Source of the DNA: Kribbella italica
Lineage (GTDB): Bacteria > Actinomycetota > Actinomycetes > Propionibacteriales > Kribbellaceae
Reading direction: 5' to 3'
Assembly (NCBI RefSeq): GCF_014205135.1
Contig: NZ_JACHMY010000001.1
Span: 4,650,001 to 4,714,000, forward strand
DNA: 64,000 nt
Part shown: positions 55,471 through 62,776 of the stretch, one piece after another
Layout of the letters: each line of letters starts with the position of its first letter
Position numbering within the stretch: position 1 is the stretch's first letter
Translations under genes and position numbers: made by a program
Notes under the pieces: generated by a model
What the model saw: only the letters and a program-made list of their open reading frames with translations
The model's database searches: none
What the model was told of the DNA's origin: nothing

Positions 55471-55794
55471 CTAACGACGATGGCTGAGCGCCGTCAGGAG
55501 CACGGCCAGCGCGACTCCGCCGGCCATGAAGGTTCGCGGCTTGTGCAGGACAGCGCGGTCGCCCTCGCTGCTCAGAACCGACCACCGCGAGCGGGCCGAG
55601 AGGGCTGAGCCGACCGAGAGCACCGACCCCGCGGAGAACGCGGACAGGGTCGAGCCGACCGAGCCGATCGACAGTGCGGAGCCGATCGAGCCGATGCTCA
55701 GGACCGAGCCTGCCGAGCCGATCGACAGGACCGAGTCGCGGCTCGCGATCGACAGGAACGAGTTCTCCGACCACAGCGAGAGGGCCTTCTTCAC
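55471..55794 (-). CDS. Nonapeptide-repeat protein with C-terminal helix
   Basis: 107 residues from GTG 55794. Residues about 14-67 are at least six tandem nonapeptides of the form LSIGSxGSx (LSIASRDSV, LSIGSAGSV, LSIGSIGSA, LSIGSVGST, LSAFSAGSV, LSVGSALSA). The regular Leu/Ile and Ser/Gly periodicity suggests a beta-solenoid or stacked coil. A basic segment (HKPRTF) and a hydrophobic helix (about 89-103) close the protein with SHRR. Function unknown. Confidence 0.65.
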   Translation of the reverse strand: MKKALSLWSENSFLSIASRDSVLSIGSAGSVLSIGSIGSALSIGSVGSTLSAFSAGSVLSVGSALSARSRWSVLSSEGDRAVLHKPRTFMAGGVALAVLLTALSHRR

Positions 55795-55871
55795 AGCGCG
55801 AGTGTGGCACAGGCCGCGGGGTGCTACCTAGGTTCTGGCACGACGCTCCCCGCAAGAGATCGTCGCCCGAA

Positions 55872-56483
55872 TCACCCCCGCGAAGGCGCGAGGGAGGTGA
55901 GGATGAGCTCCCGCGCCGCGGCGACCGTGGCGGTGAAGGTCGACGGGTCCCGGCCGATGCGTTCGGCGCCGGCGCGCATGGCGCCGGACAACAGCTCCAC
56001 CACGAGCTGTACGTCGCCGACGTCGCGGAACTCACCACGCGCGACGCCGTCCCGGACGACGTTCTCCACGCCGGCCACGATCGCGTGGAACGGGTTGTCC
56101 GGTCCCTTCGGCACCTCGGCGACCGGGAGCCCGGAGCCGGGCCGGAACATCAGCTGCAGGGCCTGGTCCGTGGAGGACTCCAGGACCACCTCGATGATCT
56201 CGCGCAACCGTTCGACGGCGGGTTCCGAGGTCCGGGCAACGATCGCGGAAACCCGCTCGACCGTGGGCCGGCTCGCCCGCTGCGTCAGTGCGAGGACCAG
56301 CGCGCCCTTGTCGGTGGCGTAGTTGTACAGCGTGTTGCGCGCGAGCCCGGCCCGGGCCGCGATGTGGCCCATGGTGATCGACTCGTAGTCGCGTTCGAGC
56401 AGCAGCTGCCGCATCGCCTCGGCGAGGTCGGCCCACACCAGCTCGTGGTGCTGCTCGATGCTGGCTCCCCGGATCCGCGGCAT
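55872..56483 (-). CDS. TetR-family regulator
   Basis: 203 residues. Helix-turn-helix RDYESITMGHIAARAGLARN then TLYNYATDKGALVLALTQ. GGGAGG lies 8 nt before ATG 56483. It follows the SnoaL-like gene by 14 bp in the same operon. The operators at 56961-57071 lie upstream of this operon and of the divergent ABC exporter, so it probably controls both. Confidence 0.9.
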   Translation of the reverse strand: MPRIRGASIEQHHELVWADLAEAMRQLLLERDYESITMGHIAARAGLARNTLYNYATDKGALVLALTQRASRPTVERVSAIVARTSEPAVERLREIIEVVLESSTDQALQLMFRPGSGLPVAEVPKGPDNPFHAIVAGVENVVRDGVARGEFRDVGDVQLVVELLSGAMRAGAERIGRDPSTFTATVAAARELILTSLAPSRG

Positions 56484-56497
56484 GCAGGCATCCTCCC

Positions 56498-56941
56498 TTA
56501 CCGGGCGCCCGACAGCTGCGGATTCTCCTGGTACGCCGACGTGAGCTTGACGCTGCTGAGCCGCCAGCCGTCCGCCGTACGGACGGCTTCGTTGTCGTAG
56601 AAGCCGACCACCAGCCAGTAGTTGGGGCCGTCACCGGCAGGCAGCCAGTGCTCGGCCCGGACGTGCGCGTGGATCGTCGCCCGGTCGCCGTCGATCTCGA
56701 CGACCGGGCCGGTGATGGCGTGATGGGTCGCGACGTACGGCGCGAAGGCCGCGCGCAGGGTCTCGACGTAGTCGCCGAGCGGCACCGTCATCGGCGGGAT
56801 GTCGGCGACGGACCCGAAGTCGAGCGTCACCGGGTCGGTGAAGACGAGCCCGGGAAGGCGAGTGAACTCCTTCAGGTCCGCGATGTCGGCGTACCGGCCG
56901 AGCAGTTCGACGAGCTCGGCGCGATCGTTCGATGTGTCCAC
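56498..56941 (-). CDS. SnoaL-like (NTF2-fold) protein
   Basis: 147 residues from GTG 56941, which has GGAGAAGG 8 nt upstream; ATG 56959 is an alternative. NTF2-like alpha+beta barrel: LLGRYADIADLKEFTRLPGL, GPVVEIDGDRATIHAHVRAE, RTADGWRLSSVKLTSAY. Such proteins are isomerases, hydrolases or ligand-binding proteins. First gene of the operon with TetR. Confidence 0.85.
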   Translation of the reverse strand: MDTSNDRAELVELLGRYADIADLKEFTRLPGLVFTDPVTLDFGSVADIPPMTVPLGDYVETLRAAFAPYVATHHAITGPVVEIDGDRATIHAHVRAEHWLPAGDGPNYWLVVGFYDNEAVRTADGWRLSSVKLTSAYQENPQLSGAR

Positions 56942-56960
56942 GAGAAAGCCCTTCTCCATT

Positions 56961-56983
56961 GTTTACGACTAAGTGTCGTAAAC
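56961..56983. promoter_or_regulatory. Operator 1 (TACGAC family)
   Basis: Perfect 9-5-9 inverted repeat GTTTACGAC-TAAGT-GTCGTAAAC, starting 20 bp before GTG 56941 and overlapping a TATAGT -10 candidate on the minus strand. Confidence 0.7.
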
Positions 56984-56985
56984 TA

Positions 56986-57002
56986 TACGACGCATCGTCG
57001 CA
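56986..57002. promoter_or_regulatory. Operator 2 (TACGAC family)
   Basis: TACGAC-GCATC-GTCGCA, one mismatch from a symmetric TACGAC-N5-GTCGTA. Adjacent to operator 1. Confidence 0.45.
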
Positions 57003-57045
57003 AAAGCCAAGGGCCCAGAAAACTGTTGTGGAAGGCAAATACTCG

Positions 57046-57071
57046 CGGCGTACGACCCAGGTCGTACGCCG
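57046..57071. promoter_or_regulatory. Operator 3 (TACGAC family)
   Basis: Perfect 12-2-12 palindrome with half site CGGCGTACGACC. It lies 96 bp before the ABC transporter start and contains the same TACGAC / GTCGTA core. Confidence 0.6.
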
Positions 57072-57167
57072 ACTCCATGCCGTGGTCCGACGAGAACGGG
57101 AGCGTGGATCACTAACTTCTGGAGGGTGGCGGGAACACCCCCGCCGACCAGCCCCCGGAGGACACCG

Positions 57168-57947
57168 ATGACCATCCAGACCGGCGAGCTCCCGCTCGGC
57201 CGTTTGCCGCAGGACGCTGCTGCCAGGACCGCGATCCGGGCCCACGAGCTGCGGAAGATCTACGGGCACGGCGACACCGCGGTGGCGGCGCTCGACGGGG
57301 TGTCCGTCGACTTCGGCGTCGGGCGGTTCACTGCGATCATGGGTCCGTCGGGGTCCGGCAAGTCGACCCTGATGCACTGCCTCGCGGGCCTCGACACCCC
57401 GACGTCCGGGCAGGTGCTGCTCGGCGAGACCGAGCTGACCACGCTGCCGGACGCCGAGCTGACCCGGATCCGCCGGGACCGGATCGGGTTCGTGTTCCAG
57501 TCGTTCAACCTGCTCCCGATGCTTTCGGCCAAGGACAACATCCTGCTGCCGCTCGAGCTCGGGAACCGTAAGCCCGACCAGCAGTGGCTCGGCACGCTGG
57601 TCGACGTACTCGGCCTGCAGGACCGCCTCACGCACCGCCCGTCGGAGCTGTCCGGCGGGCAGCAGCAGCGCGTCGCCGTCGCGCGAGCCCTGGTCGGCCG
57701 ACCGGAGGTCGTCTTCGCCGACGAGCCGACCGGCAACCTGGACTCGCGCTCCGGCGCCGAGGTGCTCGGCTTCCTGCGGCGCAGCGTCCGAGAGTTCGGG
57801 CAGACCGTCGTGATGGTCACCCACGACCCGCTCGCGGCGTCGTACGCCGATCGCGTGGTCCTGCTCGCCGACGGCAAGCTCGCGGGCGAACTGCTCGAGC
57901 CGACGCCGGAGACCGTGCTCGGCGCCCTGCGGCAGCTGGGGGCCTGA
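57168..57947 (+). CDS. ABC transporter ATPase, MacB/LolD type
   Basis: 259 residues from ATG 57168 (GGAG 7 nt upstream). Walker A GPSGSGKST, Q-loop FVFQSFNLLPML, signature LSGGQQQRV, Walker B VVFADEP followed by TGNLD, switch His in VMVTHD. This set defines the MacB/LolD mechanotransmitter family. Works with the permease that starts 2 bp downstream. Probably exports or extracts a lipid, peptide or drug, under control of the TACGAC operators. Confidence 0.94.
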   Translation: MTIQTGELPLGRLPQDAAARTAIRAHELRKIYGHGDTAVAALDGVSVDFGVGRFTAIMGPSGSGKSTLMHCLAGLDTPTSGQVLLGETELTTLPDAELTRIRRDRIGFVFQSFNLLPMLSAKDNILLPLELGNRKPDQQWLGTLVDVLGLQDRLTHRPSELSGGQQQRVAVARALVGRPEVVFADEPTGNLDSRSGAEVLGFLRRSVREFGQTVVMVTHDPLAASYADRVVLLADGKLAGELLEPTPETVLGALRQLGA

Positions 57948-57949
57948 CC

Positions 57950-60406
57950 GTGCGACGCTCCATCCTCTCCTCGCTGCGCGCCCACCTGGGCCGCCTGGTC
58001 GCCGCCTGTCTGGCGATCGTGCTGGGGGTCGGGTTCGGCACCCTGGCCCTGACCGTGCACGCCTCGGCGTCGCACGGGATCGACGAGACCATCGGCAAGT
58101 CGAACGCCGGCGCGGACGCCGTCGTCGAGAGCGACCAGCGCTCGATCGAGGCCAAGGACGTGGCCGCGATCAAGAAGGTCCCGGAAGCGGCCTCCGTCAT
58201 CGTCGACACGGGCGCGTACCTGCAGATCCAGTGGGTCGGACAGGTCCGCCCGAGCTACCTCAGCGTCAAGGCGCTCTACGACACCTCGAAGATCGCCGGG
58301 CCGACGGCCAGTCAGGGCCGGCTGCCCGACAGCACGCTCGAGATCGCGCTGCCCGCGCGGACCGCCGAGAAGAACAAGGTGGCCATCGGCAACAAACTCC
58401 AACTCAGCTCGTACGACGAGAAGCGCTGGACCGTGACCGTCGTCGGCATCCTCGACGACTCCACCAGTTTCGGGTCGGGCTCCGCCGTCGCGACCGCGCA
58501 GTCGGTGAAGATCTTCGAGCCGCAGGGCTACGTGAACCAGGTCAAGATCAACGCGCAGCCCGGCACGGACCAGGAAGCCCTGGCCGCGGCGGTCTCCAAG
58601 GTCGTTCCCGGTCTGCAGGTCTACACCGGCGCGGCCTGGATCGACCACGAGGTGAAGAGCTTCACCAACGGTATCGACGTGCTCGGCGGCGTGTTCGGCA
58701 TGTTCGCCGTGATCGCCCTGTTCGTCGCCTGCCTGGTGATCGCGAACACCTTCACGATCGTGATCGCCCAGCGGACCCGCGAGATGGCGCTGCTGCGCTG
58801 CGTCGGCGCGTCCCGCCGGCAGGTGTTCTCCTCGGTTCTCGCCGAGGCGTCGGTGGTCGGCCTGGTCGCCTCCGCGATCGGTGTGGTCGTCGGGGTCGCG
58901 TTGTCCGCGCTCGGCCTGGCCCTCTCGCGCGAGTTCGACCTGGAACTGCCGCCGATCAGCCTGCACCTCGACCTGGTGTCGATCTTCGCGCCGCTGCTGC
59001 TCGGTACCGTCGCGACCGTTCTGGCCGCGATCGTCCCGGCCCGCCGAGCGACGAAGGTCGCGCCTCTGGCCGCCCTGCGGCCGGCCGATGCGCCCGCGGC
59101 GGCGTCGAAGCGTGGCGTCGTACGGATCATCTTCGGCTTCCTGCTGCTGGTCGGTGGCGGACTGTTGCTGGCGGCCAGCGCTGCCACCGCGCAGGTCGTC
59201 ATCGGGGTGGCCGGCGGCGTGATCTCCTTCGTCGGCGTCCTCGCGCTCGGTTCGCTGCTGGTCCCGGCACTGGTCCGGCTGCTCGGCGCGCTTCCGGCCC
59301 GCAAGGGCGGCGTACCGGCCCGGATCGCGGTCGCCAACGCGGTCCGCAACCCACGCCGCACGGCGGCCACGACGTCCGCGCTGCTGATCGGCGTCACCCT
59401 GATCAGCCTGACCTGCGTCGGGATCGCGTCGGTCCGCAAGACGTTCGACGTGACGATGGACGGCGAGTACCCGGTCGACCTGACCGTCCGGACGTACGAG
59501 GAGAAGCTGCCGGCCGGCGCCGAGCAGCAACTGCGGGACATCAAGGGCATCACCCAGGTCGTCCCTGTCCGGACCGTCGACGTGAAGACGGGTGAGCAGA
59601 CGCTGACCATCACGGGCATCGACCAGGCGCGGGCCGGCTCGGTCATCCACAACCCGGAGCTGGTCGGCCAGTTGCGGCCAGGTGTGGCGTTGCTCGACCG
59701 GCAGACGATGAACATGCTCGAGCTGACCGAAGGCGCGGACGTCACGCTCGTTGCCGCCGGCCAGAAGGTCACGCTGAAGGCGCAGCAGGCGGTCGGTCTC
59801 GACCCGATCACCATCACCCAGGCCGACCTGCAGAGGCTCGCGCCCGCCGCAGCGGTCTCCGGGTTCTGGCTCGCTTCGGACCCGAAGGCGGACGGGCCCG
59901 AGGTGATCGACGCTGTGCAGCAGTCGCTGCCGACGATCAAGGTCCTGAACGTCGAGGGTGGTCTGGCCGAACGCAGCAGCTACACGAAGATCTTCGACGT
60001 CCTGCTGATCGTTGCCGTCGGCCTGCTCGGAGTGTCGGTGCTGATCGCACTGGTTGGTGTCGGCAACACCCTCAGCCTGTCGGTGCTGGAGCGCACCCGG
60101 GAGAACGCGTTGCTCAGGGCAATGGGTCTGACCCGGCGCCAGCTGCGCGGGATGCTCGCGATCGAATCGTTGCTGATGGCACTGGTCGCGGCCGGGCTCG
60201 GGATCGTCCTCGGCCTGGTCTACGGCTGGACCGGTACGGCGGCGCTGATGAGTTCGCAGACCGACGGCAAGGTCCAGTACGCCGTACCGGTGACGCTGCT
60301 GGTCACGATCGCCCTGGTCGCGGCGGTCGCGGGACTGCTCGCCTCGGTCCTCCCGGCCCGCCGCGCCGCGAAGGTCGCCCCCGCCGGCGCCCTCGCGACG
60401 GAGTAG
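57950..60406 (+). CDS. FtsX-like ABC permease
   Basis: 818 residues from GTG 57950. One N-terminal helix (about 16-36), a MacB-like periplasmic domain (about 40-240), an FtsX core of three helices (about 246-370, TNTFTIVIAQRTREMALLRC-like region ANTFTIVIAQRTREMALLRC), two helices near 395-450, a second extracytoplasmic domain (about 480-680) and a second FtsX core (about 684-815, LSVLERTRENALLRAMGLTR). Typical of a single-chain permease forming a homodimer-like unit with the ATPase at 57168. No TolC partner is expected in this organism. Confidence 0.93.
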   Translation: MRRSILSSLRAHLGRLVAACLAIVLGVGFGTLALTVHASASHGIDETIGKSNAGADAVVESDQRSIEAKDVAAIKKVPEAASVIVDTGAYLQIQWVGQVRPSYLSVKALYDTSKIAGPTASQGRLPDSTLEIALPARTAEKNKVAIGNKLQLSSYDEKRWTVTVVGILDDSTSFGSGSAVATAQSVKIFEPQGYVNQVKINAQPGTDQEALAAAVSKVVPGLQVYTGAAWIDHEVKSFTNGIDVLGGVFGMFAVIALFVACLVIANTFTIVIAQRTREMALLRCVGASRRQVFSSVLAEASVVGLVASAIGVVVGVALSALGLALSREFDLELPPISLHLDLVSIFAPLLLGTVATVLAAIVPARRATKVAPLAALRPADAPAAASKRGVVRIIFGFLLLVGGGLLLAASAATAQVVIGVAGGVISFVGVLALGSLLVPALVRLLGALPARKGGVPARIAVANAVRNPRRTAATTSALLIGVTLISLTCVGIASVRKTFDVTMDGEYPVDLTVRTYEEKLPAGAEQQLRDIKGITQVVPVRTVDVKTGEQTLTITGIDQARAGSVIHNPELVGQLRPGVALLDRQTMNMLELTEGADVTLVAAGQKVTLKAQQAVGLDPITITQADLQRLAPAAAVSGFWLASDPKADGPEVIDAVQQSLPTIKVLNVEGGLAERSSYTKIFDVLLIVAVGLLGVSVLIALVGVGNTLSLSVLERTRENALLRAMGLTRRQLRGMLAIESLLMALVAAGLGIVLGLVYGWTGTAALMSSQTDGKVQYAVPVTLLVTIALVAAVAGLLASVLPARRAAKVAPAGALATE

Positions 60407-60418
60407 CACGAGACGCCG

Positions 60419-60504
60419 TAGCGTCCGAAGAAGCGGGATGCGTCCGAAGGACCGAGGCCTATAGCGCTCGGTTCTTCGGACGCATACGGGGAGTTCGGAC
60501 GCTA
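60419..60504. terminator. Nested four-module hairpin between convergent genes
   Basis: Outer arms TAGCGTCCGAA (60419-60429) and TTCGGACGCTA (60494-60504) are perfect. Inner arms 60438-60456 and 60467-60485 pair over 19 bp with one mismatch. All four arms share GCGTCCGAA. Placed between the FtsX stop and the convergent VOC stop, it is probably a bidirectional terminator. Confidence 0.65.
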
Positions 60505-60510
60505 GCGGGG

Positions 60511-60858
60511 TCAGACGATTTCGATGCGGTTCCCGTGGCCGTCGGTGGTGTGGAAGCGCCGGCGGCCCGGGATCGTCTCGTTGTCCCAGGTGATCGGGTA
60601 GCCGAGGCCTTCGAGCTTCGCCGCGAGGGCGTCGAGATCGTCGACCGCGAAGGCCGGGTGCGCCTTCCGCGCCGGGCGGAAGTCCTGCTCGACGCCGACG
60701 TGGATCTCGGCCGAGCCTTCCTTGAACCAGCACCCGCCCCGTGCCGCGAGCAACGGTGGCTTGGGGATCTCGGTCAGGCCGAGCGCGTCGCGGTAGAACG
60801 CGCGGGCGACGTCCTCGCCGCCGGGCGGGCAGGACACCTGGACGTGGTCGAGCCGCAT
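60511..60858 (-). CDS. VOC-family protein (glyoxalase-like)
   Basis: 115 residues. RLDHVQVSCPPGGEDVARAF, YRDALGLTEIPKPPLL and HTTDGHGNRIEIV give His4 and the terminal Glu as probable metal ligands. One base after its start lies the stop of the tam gene, so the two form an operon. Substrate unknown. Confidence 0.88.
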   Translation of the reverse strand: MRLDHVQVSCPPGGEDVARAFYRDALGLTEIPKPPLLAARGGCWFKEGSAEIHVGVEQDFRPARKAHPAFAVDDLDALAAKLEGLGYPITWDNETIPGRRRFHTTDGHGNRIEIV

Positions 60859-61722
60859 TCAGCTCTCCTTCCGGGCGACGGCGAAGATGCGCCGGAAGGG
60901 CAACAGCGTGCCGTAGTCGCGGCGCGGGTAGGCCTCGGCCAAGCGGGCGCCGTACTCGGCTTCGAACTCCTCGCGGAGATCGTCGGGCAGTGACTGGAGG
61001 ACGGGTCGCGCGCCGGTGCCCTTCACCCATTCGAGGACGGCGTTGTCGCCGGGGAGGAGATGGTTGTACGTCGTCTCCCACGCGTCAACGCTGCAGCCGA
61101 GTCCGCTGAGCGCGTCGACGTAGTCGGCCGGACCCGGGACGTCAGGGCGCAGGGACTTGTCGGCGGCGTACTCGGCGTACGGCGGGCGCGCGGCCAGTTC
61201 GCGCAGGATCGCGTGCGAGGGGGCGTCGCCGTTGCCGGGGATCTGGATCGCGAGCCAGCCGCCGGGTTTGAGCGCGCGGACGAATCCCGGCAGCAGGTCG
61301 AGCTGCTCGGGGATCCACTGCAGGGTCGCGTTGGTGACGATCACGTCGGCGGACTCGGCCGGCGCCGACCAGTCGAGGAGATCGCCGACCTCGAAGGTGA
61401 GCCGGGCCGCGACGGCGGGATCCTCCCGGAGCTTGTCCGCCTCGGCGATCATCTCCGCCGAGCTGTCGACCCCGTGGACAGTTGCCGACGGCCACCGATC
61501 GAGCAGTCCGACGGTGAGGTTCCCGGGGCCGCAGCCTAGGTCGAGTACAACGGCCTCGTCGCGCGTGGCGACTTGATCGGTCCCGGTGGCCTGGGTGCGC
61601 GTGCCGACTTGGTCGGGGGCGGGGAGGTCGCCGATTCTGGCGATCAGGTCGGCGAAGGGGCGGCCGCGCTCGCCGGCGTACTTGCCGTACTGCTGGGGGT
61701 TCCACACCGGCGAGGTGCGCAT
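60859..61722 (-). CDS. tam: Trans-aconitate 2-methyltransferase-like
   Basis: 287 residues from ATG 61722, GGAGG 5 nt upstream. Opens with WNPQQYGKYAGERGRPFADL, then SAM motif VLDLGCGPGNLTVGLLDRWP (59-78), VHGVDSSAEMI, NATLQWIPEQ and LKPGGWLAIQIPGN, all typical of Tam. It methylates trans-aconitate, an inhibitor of aconitase. Residues about 35-56 are an insertion with a short internal repeat (QVGTRTQATGTDQVATR) not usual for the family. Divergent from MarR, whose operators flank its promoter. Confidence 0.88.
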   Translation of the reverse strand: MRTSPVWNPQQYGKYAGERGRPFADLIARIGDLPAPDQVGTRTQATGTDQVATRDEAVVLDLGCGPGNLTVGLLDRWPSATVHGVDSSAEMIAEADKLREDPAVAARLTFEVGDLLDWSAPAESADVIVTNATLQWIPEQLDLLPGFVRALKPGGWLAIQIPGNGDAPSHAILRELAARPPYAEYAADKSLRPDVPGPADYVDALSGLGCSVDAWETTYNHLLPGDNAVLEWVKGTGARPVLQSLPDDLREEFEAEYGARLAEAYPRRDYGTLLPFRRIFAVARKES

Positions 61723-61745
61723 CCTTGCCTCCTTGATCGACAGTC

Positions 61746-61793
61746 TCTTGATGTCGAGATACTTTACCCACACCACTTGTCTTGATGTCAAGA
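61746..61793. promoter_or_regulatory. Paired MarR operators
   Basis: TCTTGATGTCGAGA (61746-61759) and the perfect palindrome TCTTGATGTCAAGA (61780-61793) differ at one base and have centres 34 bp apart, on one helical face. They lie between the divergent tam and MarR genes. Confidence 0.7.
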
Positions 61794-61810
61794 GTCTTGA
61801 CGGATACTCT
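61782..61810 (+). promoter_or_regulatory. Promoter of the MarR gene
   Basis: -35 TTGATG (61782-61787), 17-nt spacer, -10 TACTCT (61805-61810), then 6 nt to ATG 61817. The -35 lies inside the second operator, so MarR binding would repress its own gene. Leaderless arrangement. Confidence 0.55.
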
Positions 61811-61816
61811 CGAACC

Positions 61817-62314
61817 ATGAATGACGAGGTCGACCGGCTGATCGAGGCCTGGCGCCGGGAGCGGCCCGATCTCGACGTCGCGCCGATGGAGGTGCTGTCC
61901 CGGGTCACCCGCCTGGCGCGGCACCTGGATCGCGCGCGCAGTCACGCGTTCGCGACCCACGGGCTGGAGTCCTGGGAGTTCGACGTGCTGGCCGCGCTCC
62001 GCCGCGCCGGTTCGCCGTACCAGCTCTCCCCCGGGCGCCTGCTGAAGGAAACTCTGGTCACCTCGGGCACGATGACGAACCGGGTCGACCGGCTGGCCGC
62101 GCGCGGCCTGGTCGAACGCCAGCCCGACCCTGCCGACCGCCGCGGCGTCCTGGTCCAACTGACCACCGCCGGCCGCGACGCCGTCGACGCGGCGCTCGCC
62201 GACCTGCTCGCGCACGAGCGCGCCCTGCTGGCCACGGTCACCGACCGGGACCAGGCCAAACTCGCCCGCCTCCTGCGCGAACTGGTCGGCCCGTTCGACC
62301 AGGAAACGCACTGA
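61817..62314 (+). CDS. MarR-family regulator
   Basis: 165 residues. Winged helix: QLSPGRLLKETLVTSGTMTN, RVDRLAARGLVERQPDPADR, RGVLVQLTTAGRDAVDAALA. N-terminal and C-terminal helices form the dimer. Divergent from tam with two operators between; likely controls tam and itself in response to a small aromatic or acidic ligand. Confidence 0.92.
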   Translation: MNDEVDRLIEAWRRERPDLDVAPMEVLSRVTRLARHLDRARSHAFATHGLESWEFDVLAALRRAGSPYQLSPGRLLKETLVTSGTMTNRVDRLAARGLVERQPDPADRRGVLVQLTTAGRDAVDAALADLLAHERALLATVTDRDQAKLARLLRELVGPFDQETH

Positions 62315-62719
62315 CCGCGCACCCTCGGAAACCGCGCCGAATTGCGCCGGAATAATCCGAAAAGACAGCGCGTCACTTAATACCCGCACCGATCGTTGCT
62401 AGTTGCAACCGGATCGTGAAGCTGCTGTAGCAGACGACTGTCGACACTGAGTCACCATGCGCACTAAGGTCCTCACTGTCGGTACGTTTTCGGCTACGCA
62501 TCGTTGCGAACAAGGTGTCTTTCGGCGGCAAGAGGTGGTTCGCCGAAAGAGGTCGGTGGTGTCCGGGGCTCGGGGCCCGGACAACGTTGACCACAACGGG
62601 ACCCGCTCTCCCAGTGATCGCGGCGTACCTCCCAATCACAGGGGATGGGAGATACGCCGCGATTCACCCGTTCAAAAGCATTTGATCATGTATACATTAT
62701 TCGAATAGAACGTCAAAAT
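62315..62719. other. Structured, relatively AT-rich intergenic region
   Basis: 405 bp without a convincing gene. Holds three hairpins in a row: CTTTCGGCG (62519-62527) with CGCCGAAAG (62541-62549); GTCCGGG (62561-62567) with CCCGGAC (62576-62582); and a 17-bp stem with one mismatch (62617-62633 with 62647-62663). Bases about 62660-62720 are only about one third G+C and contain TGATCA, TGTATACA and TTCGAA. A non-coding RNA or an integration scar is possible. Confidence 0.45.
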
Positions 62720-62746
62720 ACGGCAATCTCTGGCGAAAGTTGCCGT
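62720..62746 (-). terminator. Rho-independent terminator of the ABC-F gene
   Basis: Read on the minus strand: ACGGCAA, 13-nt loop, TTGCCGT, then ATTTTG. A 7-bp stem with a U-rich tail, 31 bp after the ABC-F stop. Confidence 0.65.
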
Positions 62747-62776
62747 TGGCCCGCATCCGCCGAACGCACGGAGGCG

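Noticed and set aside
57260-61081. 1273-codon minus-strand frame over the ABC transporter genes
   Set aside because: Antisense to ATPase and permease genes with complete motifs; composition is that of a shadow frame.
62373-62639. 88-codon minus-strand frame as a small gene
   Set aside because: No ribosome site, no protein-like pattern, and it runs through the hairpins of the spacer.
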